Of a stretch of DNA of 38,785 nucleotides, positions 32,977 to 38,785 are shown piece after piece (positions within the stretch are counted from its first letter, which is position 1; each line of letters opens with the position of its first letter). The notes under the pieces are model-generated. The model worked only from the letters and a program-made list of their open reading frames with translations, did no database searches and was not told the origin of the DNA. The stretch lies in assembly GCA_964414425.1 (NCBI GenBank), contig CAYPWL010000031.1, positions 1 to 38,785 of the forward strand, read 5' to 3'. Both the position numbers and the translations under genes were made by a program. This DNA comes from GYS-P2D sp964414425 (GTDB taxonomy: Bacteria > Bacteroidota > Bacteroidia > Chitinophagales > Saprospiraceae).

Positions 32977-34428
32977 TTATTGAATGATGATTCGATTGAT
33001 AAAAGAAAATTCATCTGTCACACTTTGGATGACATATACGCCATCGTTGAACTCACGGACATCAATGATTTCTTGATGATTAGGCGTACTTATCGACCAT
33101 ACGACACGTCCGGTCATATCAATCAGATTGATTTGATGCACACCATCTATGTCAATTGAGATATTAAGTTGATCTGCTGCCGGATTAGGATAGACGGTGA
33201 TCTCATCAGGATTGAGGATGACATCATCTGTCGACGTAGTCTGATCAACGAATGATAATAACCAAGGAACACCAATGGTTAATGCAGGAGAGATACACTC
33301 ATTATGATCCAGAGCCACACCAGATTCGGCGGACATCGAAGACGTATTGACAGCTCCTCTGAGGTTCATAATACTATCTGCCTTAAGGGAGTTTTCAAAT
33401 GGCACCTGATCGTCCCCTTCACAGTACAACATCAATACTGGTGCCTCAGGAGACCAGTCGAAGACATCATTTTCTCGGAGTGCTATTGTAAACGGATGAT
33501 CGTCATCATTTTGAAGGATGTCAAGCATCTCGTCTTTCAGAAGGAATCTTGGCAACGAGGTGCCAAAATTTTGCTGGAGGAGATCGATGAGCTGGCGGTT
33601 CATCGCGCCGAGACCATTACCCGTTTCAGCAAATGGTCTGATGATGTCAAGAAATTCTGGCCGAAACACCTCGCTGATATCATCGAATAGATTAGGGTTG
33701 ACCGCCTGTAATCCCAATGTACTGTAGACTATATATGATGGAAAGAAGAACTCCTGATCGGTAAAAAGGATATCGGTCATAATCCCAGAAATGTCATAAG
33801 GCCCGCTCATAGGGAGTGATGCCGTCACAGTGAGTTCATCAGAAAGCTCTTGTTCGATCATTCTGTGAGCCGCCATAGCGGCATGACCACCTTGGCTATA
33901 TCCGGTGATAAATAACTGATCCGTAAATGCTATGTCCTCAGAAGCCAAGTACGACTTAACTGCAGATAGCATATCAATACTTGCCCTCGCTTCAGTCTCT
34001 GCATGGACATAAGGATGAAATCCACGTGACGTACCCATACCAATATAATCTGGTGCATAGGCGATAAAGCCCATAGTCGAAAAAGCCGCAGCAAGCAAAA
34101 ACTCCTGTCCTGACTGATTAGACGGGACAGCATCTCGACCGTCTGTGGTCCCATGCTGATAATTGATAATTGGCATAGGTCCAGTGATATTATCGGGTAA
34201 GATAAGTAAGCCACTTGCGATATCCTCGGCGTTGTCAGATCCTGTAGTCGTGTACGTCATCCTATAGAGATCAGCTCCACTGGATAACTCGAAGTCTACA
34301 CCCAAGGTAATTGCAACCACTGAAAAGAATCCTTGACTTAGATTTCCTTCAAAAGTGACATCCAATACTTCTTGGCTGTGGGACAGTACGCTTATCAGCA
34401 TACAGAATAACAAAAGCGACTTTTTCAT
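32977..34428 (-). CDS. T9SS-exported alpha/beta hydrolase (secretory lipase/esterase-like)
   Basis: A 483-residue secreted hydrolase. From ATG 34428 there is a signal peptide (MKKSLLLFCM... ending SHSQ). The alpha/beta-hydrolase core has the nucleophile elbow GYSQGG, an acid region LMLYCEGDDQVPF and a late His-bearing segment ALDHNECISP, consistent with a Ser-Asp-His triad. A C-terminal type IX secretion sorting domain (about 75 residues: VYPNPAADQL, INLIDMTGRVVW, LNxGVYVI-like NDGVYVIQS) predicts export to the cell surface or medium through T9SS. The thiolase frame overlaps upstream coordinates, but this start leaves a 19-nt gap. Length and lid-rich region resemble fungal-type secretory lipases (LIP family), but substrate is unproven. 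Confidence 0.88.
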   Translation of the reverse strand: MKKSLLLFCMLISVLSHSQEVLDVTFEGNLSQGFFSVVAITLGVDFELSSGADLYRMTYTTTGSDNAEDIASGLLILPDNITGPMPIINYQHGTTDGRDAVPSNQSGQEFLLAAAFSTMGFIAYAPDYIGMGTSRGFHPYVHAETEARASIDMLSAVKSYLASEDIAFTDQLFITGYSQGGHAAMAAHRMIEQELSDELTVTASLPMSGPYDISGIMTDILFTDQEFFFPSYIVYSTLGLQAVNPNLFDDISEVFRPEFLDIIRPFAETGNGLGAMNRQLIDLLQQNFGTSLPRFLLKDEMLDILQNDDDHPFTIALRENDVFDWSPEAPVLMLYCEGDDQVPFENSLKADSIMNLRGAVNTSSMSAESGVALDHNECISPALTIGVPWLLSFVDQTTSTDDVILNPDEITVYPNPAADQLNISIDIDGVHQINLIDMTGRVVWSISTPNHQEIIDVREFNDGVYVIQSVTDEFSFINRIIIQ

Positions 34429-34447
34429 AATTATAAAGTTAGACCAA

Positions 34448-35626
34448 TTAAACTTTAGAAATAACCATGGCGCTGGCGCCACCTCCGCCATTGCATAACG
34501 TTGCCAGGCCATTTTTCTGTCCTTCATTGTGGAGGCCATGAATTAATGTGGTCAGTATACGAGCTCCTGAGCATCCTAAGGGATGTCCTAATGATACTGC
34601 ACCACCATTAATATTCATCACGTCTTGAGAGATACCGCATGACTGCGCAAAGGCTAAAGCAACCACAGAAAAGGCCTCATTAACTTCGAATAAGTCCATA
34701 TCGCTCATCTTTAAGCCAGCACGCTCAAGTGCTTTTGGTGCAGCGATAGTCGGAGCGGTAGTAAACCACTCAGGTTCATGAGCGGCATCTGCATAAGAGA
34801 TCACCTCAGCAATAGGCGTAAGGTTATGCTTTCTGACAGCATCTTCGCTGGCCAGTATTAATGCTGCTGCTCCATCATTAAGGGTAGAGGCATTTGCCGC
34901 TGTTACGGTACCGTCCTTGCTAAATGCAGGCCTTAATGCCGGGATTTTTTCGAATTTGACATTTTTAAACTCCTGATCCTCAGTCATCAAGATAGGATCA
35001 GACTTTCGCTGAGGGATCGAAACCGGCACGATCTCATTCGAAAATTTTCCTGAGCTCGTAGCCTCGGCAGATCGCTTGTATGATTGGATTGCATACTGAT
35101 CTTGCTGCTCTCTGGAGATACTATATTTTTCTGCGGTGGCATCACCACAGTTGCCCATAGCTTGGTGATTGTAGGCATCTGTAAGTCCATCTTTTTGGAG
35201 GCCATCGATCATTTCTGTGCCACCATATTTATTCCCCCATCTTAGCTTTGGCATGTAGAATGGCACATTACTCATGCTCTCCATACCACCTGCAACGATG
35301 ATATCTGCTTGGCCAAGAGCTATCGCTTGACTTGCGAGCATTGCAGCCTTCATCCCAGATGAACAAACCTTATTGATTGTAGTGGCAGGAACGGTATTAG
35401 GTATATGTGCACCCATAGCTGCCTGACGTGCTGGGGCCTGTCCTAAATTGGCTTGACACACATTGCCAAAAAGGACTTCATTGACCAGTTCGGGCTTGAC
35501 TCCAGCTGCTTCAAGAGCTCCAGTTATAGCCATAGATCCGAGTTGAGGCGCACTAAATCCGCTTAACGAGCCACCAAAACTTCCCATAGGTGTTCTTGTG
35601 GCGGAAACAACATATATTTTTTTCAT
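34448..35626 (-). CDS. acetyl-CoA C-acyltransferase (thiolase)
   Basis: A 392-residue type II thiolase. Nucleophile Cys88 is in NKVCSSGMKA; His is in NEAFSVVALAF... and in GGAVSLGHPLGCSGAR; the second catalytic Cys is in LCNGGGGASAMV. Length is that of acetoacetyl-CoA thiolases such as AtoB/PhaA, though 3-ketoacyl-CoA thiolase activity cannot be excluded. It may serve ketone body, PHB or fatty-acid metabolism. The secreted-hydrolase gene follows 19 nt downstream on the same strand and may be cotranscribed, an unusual pairing of a cytoplasmic enzyme with an exported one. Confidence 0.93.
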   Translation of the reverse strand: MKKIYVVSATRTPMGSFGGSLSGFSAPQLGSMAITGALEAAGVKPELVNEVLFGNVCQANLGQAPARQAAMGAHIPNTVPATTINKVCSSGMKAAMLASQAIALGQADIIVAGGMESMSNVPFYMPKLRWGNKYGGTEMIDGLQKDGLTDAYNHQAMGNCGDATAEKYSISREQQDQYAIQSYKRSAEATSSGKFSNEIVPVSIPQRKSDPILMTEDQEFKNVKFEKIPALRPAFSKDGTVTAANASTLNDGAAALILASEDAVRKHNLTPIAEVISYADAAHEPEWFTTAPTIAAPKALERAGLKMSDMDLFEVNEAFSVVALAFAQSCGISQDVMNINGGAVSLGHPLGCSGARILTTLIHGLHNEGQKNGLATLCNGGGGASAMVISKV

Positions 35627-35816
35627 AGTAATTATATCAATTTCAATTTGTCAATCATGACATTTGTAATTCAACGCTTAACTTATTGTTTTGGTTAATT
35701 AAGATTTAATTTGGTGCGACTATTTCAAGGCTTTGCGTCTTAAAGGTAGAAACACCGAGATAGATAATCTTAGTTTCAACAAAACTCAAAACGATTAAAA
35801 GTCAATACAATATAAC

Positions 35817-36869
35817 ATGAAGGTTCACTTTCTGACATTCTTAACAATCTTATTCATAGCCACTAATCTCCCTAATACAGTCCATGCGCAAGACATAGAA
35901 AATGACGCAACTGTATTATTTATGAAAGCTAATGTGCTGTACCAGGCTTCAAGGTATGATGAGGCCGTACGCATGTATAACCGCATTCTGAACGACGATG
36001 CTTCATTCGTCAATGCCTATGTCATGCGGGCAAGGGCTAAATATGACTTAGGAGCGTACAAGGGCACCAAGCAAGATATCATGGAGTATATCGAAAGAGC
36101 TGGTGTGACTAAAGAAGTCATCAAATTAATGATAGATACAGAGTATCGACTCAACAATATGACCGCAGCTAAGAATTACCTAGCTACGGCGATCGAGTTA
36201 GATCGATTTGATGGAGATTTGCACTATCAGGCTGGTGTAATAGCGCTTGAGGAAGGGAACAGAAATAACGCTTGTGAGAGCTTTTCGAAAGGAGCGTCTC
36301 TGGATCATCCCAAAGCCAAAGAAATGTTTGAGAGTGAATGTTATGACTATGTGGAGAAGGCACCAAGACGACGCCCACGACGAGATACAGGAGATGTAGA
36401 TACACAATCGGATACCAACAATCGAAGAGGAAAAAATCGAGATGAAGAACGTAGACGAGTCCCAATAGAGGAGGATGATCGAGATATATTCACTGAAGAA
36501 GACGAGCCAGTAATAACGGAACTCCCCGAAGAAAAAGCTCAAATAGAAGAGCCTGTAGATCTAACAGCTGTGCAAGAACATAAGGTAGACGATAACCTCA
36601 CGCTCCAGATTAATAATGGACTGGGTGATCGTAACTTAGAGCACCTACCTAATATCTTCATCCTATCGACTGAAGATGGTGTAGTGGTTATTGATGTATG
36701 TGTAGATGCCAGTGGCAAGGTTATCGAGTCTACCTTTAATCGAGAAGAGTCAACGATCTTCAGATCATCATTAACATCATTAGCGCTTAGGAAGTCAAGA
36801 GAATTTGAATTCTCCAATGCGAATAGAGCTGAGCAGTGTGGTAAGATAGTCTACAGGATTAAGGCTTAA
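35817..36869 (+). CDS. TPR protein with TonB-like C-terminal domain
   Basis: A 350-residue secreted protein. A signal peptide ends near VHAQ (residue 25). TPR-like helical repeats cover about residues 30-185 (MKANVLYQASRYDEAVRMYN, MRARAKYDLGAY). A charged Arg/Asp/Glu-rich linker lies at 185-255. The C-terminal domain (265-350, EDGVVVIDVCVDASGKVIES... CGKIVYRIKA) matches the TonB/AgmX/PglI C-terminal type that occurs in Bacteroidota OmpA-like and energy-transfer proteins. It is likely periplasmic, with TPRs for partner binding. Function is unknown. The stop is 2 nt from that of the convergent PhzF gene. Confidence 0.82.
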   Translation: MKVHFLTFLTILFIATNLPNTVHAQDIENDATVLFMKANVLYQASRYDEAVRMYNRILNDDASFVNAYVMRARAKYDLGAYKGTKQDIMEYIERAGVTKEVIKLMIDTEYRLNNMTAAKNYLATAIELDRFDGDLHYQAGVIALEEGNRNNACESFSKGASLDHPKAKEMFESECYDYVEKAPRRRPRRDTGDVDTQSDTNNRRGKNRDEERRRVPIEEDDRDIFTEEDEPVITELPEEKAQIEEPVDLTAVQEHKVDDNLTLQINNGLGDRNLEHLPNIFILSTEDGVVVIDVCVDASGKVIESTFNREESTIFRSSLTSLALRKSREFEFSNANRAEQCGKIVYRIKA

Positions 36870-36871
36870 TG

Positions 36872-37672
36872 CTATATGGTTATTTCTCCAGTGAGATAAG
36901 TTTCGCACTTACCTGATATCTGGGTCCTTTCGCCAAGATAGGTGCAGTTGAAATAGCCTCCTCTATTACTACATTGCTTGGAGATGAGGGAGTTCTTATC
37001 CAAACGTTGTGCCCAGTATGGTACGAGAGTCGTATGTGCAGATCCAGTTGCAGGGTCTTCGTTGATACCGGCAGCGGGATAAAAAGCTCTTGATATAAAA
37101 TCGTACTGCTCTTGAGCTCGGGCAGAAACGATAACTCCTCTGCTGTCTATCTGAGCTAATTTTTCAAAATCAGGGTGCATATTGAGCACATCTTCTGAGC
37201 GATCGTAGATTAGTAGTAGGTCATCATTGCCACGATATGCTTCTACAGGGTTGGTGCCAAGCATCGCTTCAAAATCCAGATCAGTTCTGAGTTGTTCTAT
37301 TTTGTCAGATGGGAAGTCAAGTGTGAGCATAGAGCCAGATTTAGCAACACTTATAGGACCCGATTTAGAACTGAATTTGATCATATTTCCGTCGTGGTTT
37401 AACAACTCGAATAGGATATGTGCACAAGCCAATGTAGCATGCCCGCAGAGCCGCACTTCTATAGCTGGTGTAAACCACCTGATTTGATAATCACCACTTT
37501 TTTTTTCGGGTACTGTAAACACTGTTTCTGATAGATTATTTTGCTCAGCCAGAGCTTGCAAAGTTGCATCATGCAGCCATTCATGTAGAGGGATATATGC
37601 TGCAGGATTACCTGAGAATGAGCCATTTGTGAACGCATTGACAATGAATATTTTTAAGTTTTGACTATTCAT
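36872..37672 (-). CDS. PhzF-family isomerase
   Basis: A 266-residue member of the PhzF/YddE family of diaminopimelate-epimerase-like isomerases. Hallmarks are IFIVNAFTNGSFSGNPAAYI, the active-site Glu49 in NNLSETVF, LCGHATLACAH, and DPATGSAHTTLVPYW. PhzF itself isomerises trans-2,3-dihydro-3-hydroxyanthranilate in phenazine synthesis, but no phenazine genes are present, so a different, unknown substrate is likely. ATG 37672 (MNSQNLK) is preferred; ATG 37681 would add three residues. It is cytoplasmic. Confidence 0.9.
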   Translation of the reverse strand: MNSQNLKIFIVNAFTNGSFSGNPAAYIPLHEWLHDATLQALAEQNNLSETVFTVPEKKSGDYQIRWFTPAIEVRLCGHATLACAHILFELLNHDGNMIKFSSKSGPISVAKSGSMLTLDFPSDKIEQLRTDLDFEAMLGTNPVEAYRGNDDLLLIYDRSEDVLNMHPDFEKLAQIDSRGVIVSARAQEQYDFISRAFYPAAGINEDPATGSAHTTLVPYWAQRLDKNSLISKQCSNRGGYFNCTYLGERTQISGKCETYLTGEITI

Positions 37673-37870
37673 TCTTGACATATTATTGACTGTTGGACCT
37701 CTTAAATGTAAAGTGCTTAGCAAAACTAAGTTTTACAAATCATCTTTTGCAAAAGCGTGACTAGATCCCCCCTTTTTTAGTCTTAATTTGTGCAGACCCA
37801 ATATACGCGTGCCGATTCAAGGCATCGCTGCATCCAGTTGATTAACTCTCGATTTTACTGATTCCGTCTA

Positions 37871-37903
37871 TTGCATGGAGTCGCTTGTTGCAAAATATTT
37901 TTG
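37871..37903 (+). promoter_or_regulatory. promoter of the TSP3 protein gene
   Basis: TTG at 37871-37873 and TATTTTTG at 37896-37903 (consensus TAnnTTTG) are 22 bp apart, within the 17-23 bp range for the Bacteroidota -33/-7 pair. Transcription should start near 37910, giving a leader of only about ten bases before ATG 37921. Confidence 0.55.
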
Positions 37904-37920
37904 AGAATTAATTTTTGAGG

Positions 37921-38785
37921 ATGATGAATTCAAACCTAATTACGACAGTGGTGATCATGCTGTCATTCCTTTTTTCTGTATCTGCGTACTCTGCCGATAG
38001 TGTCATTACGTATGATGTCTGTGCAGAGTTTGAGGACAAAGATTTGGACGGTGTTCCAGACGAGTCTGATAACTGTCCGCATACGTTCAATCCTTCGCAG
38101 GATGATTCAGATAGAGATGGAATCGGGGATGTATGTGATGATGACGACTGCGGATGTCAGAGTGAGTCTCAATTAATATATGTGTGCCAGGATGGTATGA
38201 CTCGGCGTATACAGTGTAGCGGCCTCAATGATGATATCACCCACTGTGGACCATGTGAATCACGCAGAGTAGATCCATGTACCACGTGTACCCCTGATGA
38301 CGAAGGGAAGATCACCTTTTGTGTCATTCCTCTGATCCCCGATAATCTCAGAACAGTAAGAGGAGCGTGTGATGAACTCACACAGTTTTTTAATGCCGAT
38401 GGATCATTCAAAAATCCCGATAATGTCTGCGGACCTTGTAATTGTGCCTTAGTTGGTGATATAGATACTGATGGTGATGGAGTTTGTGATCGTACTGACG
38501 AATGCCCCACAGATCCAGAGCGCAGTGAAGCAGGCATGTGTGGTTGTGATGATCAGGATTCTGATAATGATTGGGTTTGCGATAGTGTAGATGTGTGTCC
38601 GGGAGGAAATGATAAAAACGATGACGACGGCGATGGTGTGCCCAATGTATGTGATGTCTGTCCAGGATCTGATGATAATGCAGATATGGATGGCGATGGC
38701 ACACCCGATGGTTGTGATCAGTGCATGGTAGGCGATGCTGATAATGATGGTGTTTGTGATGATGTGGATGTTTGTTTAGGATTTG
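37921..38785 (+). CDS. secreted thrombospondin type 3 repeat protein, 5' part
   Basis: The frame is open from ATG 37921 for 288 codons and one extra base to the right edge, so the gene is partial. A signal peptide ends near SVSAYSA (residue ~25). At least seven TSP3-type calcium-binding repeats follow (DKDLDGVPDESDNCP, DSDRDGIGDVCDDDD, DIDTDGDGVCDRTDECP, DQDSDNDWVCDSVDVCP and others), with paired Cys after each Asp-rich loop. A Cys-rich insert without TSP3 repeats lies at about residues 70-175. TSP3 arrays bind Ca2+ in extracellular adhesion or calcium-stabilised surface proteins; in Bacteroidota they often occur in T9SS cargo, but the C-terminus is beyond the window. ATG 37924 is an alternative start. 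Confidence 0.82.
   Translation, partial: MMNSNLITTVVIMLSFLFSVSAYSADSVITYDVCAEFEDKDLDGVPDESDNCPHTFNPSQDDSDRDGIGDVCDDDDCGCQSESQLIYVCQDGMTRRIQCSGLNDDITHCGPCESRRVDPCTTCTPDDEGKITFCVIPLIPDNLRTVRGACDELTQFFNADGSFKNPDNVCGPCNCALVGDIDTDGDGVCDRTDECPTDPERSEAGMCGCDDQDSDNDWVCDSVDVCPGGNDKNDDDGDGVPNVCDVCPGSDDNADMDGDGTPDGCDQCMVGDADNDGVCDDVDVCLGF

Noticed and set aside
32932..33159. 75-codon plus-strand frame starting MKLSESEYL
   Set aside because: It overlaps the C-terminus (T9SS sorting domain) of the minus-strand hydrolase, which has clear domain support.
35627..35670. Minus-strand TTGACA and TATAAT look-alikes upstream of the thiolase
   Set aside because: The spacing is only 12 bp, and Bacteroidota primary sigma factors do not use the E. 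coli consensus.
36872..37672. Phenazine biosynthesis
   Set aside because: Only a PhzF-family protein is present; no other phz gene accompanies it.
38169..38704. Minus-strand frames of 98-122 codons at the right edge
   Set aside because: They lie opposite the TSP3 protein. Their His/Arg-rich composition mirrors the Asp codons of the plus strand.

Overview
The window looks like a chromosomal segment from a Bacteroidota bacterium, probably a marine Saprospiria/Lewinella-like lineage (the rank is inference). The signs are a type IX secretion C-terminal sorting domain, a GLPGLI protein beside a TonB-dependent outer-membrane receptor, head-GIN (DUF2807) and DUF1080 proteins, an unusually large share of signal-peptide and lipoprotein genes, AT-rich leaders without Shine-Dalgarno sites, and -7 boxes of the Bacteroidota TAnnTTTG type. 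No rRNA, tRNA, CRISPR array, transposase or integrase was recognised.

Layout. 0-7.6 kb: a patatin-type outer-membrane phospholipase, a lipoprotein PQQ dehydrogenase fused to cytochrome c that is divergent from a DUF1080 lipoprotein, a DUF2807 protein and a DEAD-box RNA helicase with a DbpA-like tail. 7.6-12.4 kb: the most unusual part, a minus-strand run of three secreted proteins. Two are built of YadA-type or 'NNSFFG' head repeats and one ends in an S74 intramolecular chaperone. Upstream lies a 0.5 kb gap with a 16-bp perfect palindrome and the decayed C-terminus of a LuxR-type regulator. 12.4-15.8 kb: menB, a CBS-pair protein and an ABC exporter. 15.9-20.7 kb: TonB-dependent receptor, GLPGLI protein and a heparan-acetyltransferase-like membrane protein. 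20.7-24.2 kb: a 1166-residue ammonium transporter fused to a hybrid histidine kinase with two receiver domains. 24.4-27.5 kb: a ThuA / creatininase / Gfo-Idh-MocA operon. 27.6-37.7 kb: mostly housekeeping and metabolic genes (rpsT, 2OG oxygenase, nucleoside hydrolase, 2-hydroxyacid dehydrogenase, msrA, thiolase, PhzF). Interspersed are a polysaccharide-lyase-like lipoprotein, a T9SS-exported alpha/beta hydrolase and a TPR protein. 37.9 kb to the right edge: the start of a secreted thrombospondin-type-3-repeat protein that runs off the window.

How it fits together. Much of the segment serves the cell surface: adhesin- or fibre-like proteins, a Ca-binding TSP3 protein, outer-membrane uptake, and periplasmic sugar oxidation (PQQ dehydrogenase, DUF1080, ThuA/creatininase/Gfo). 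Ammonium sensing is supplied by the Amt-kinase fusion. The head-repeat operon with its palindrome and dead LuxR remnant is the best candidate for a poorly described system. The Amt-kinase and the ThuA operon are the next best.
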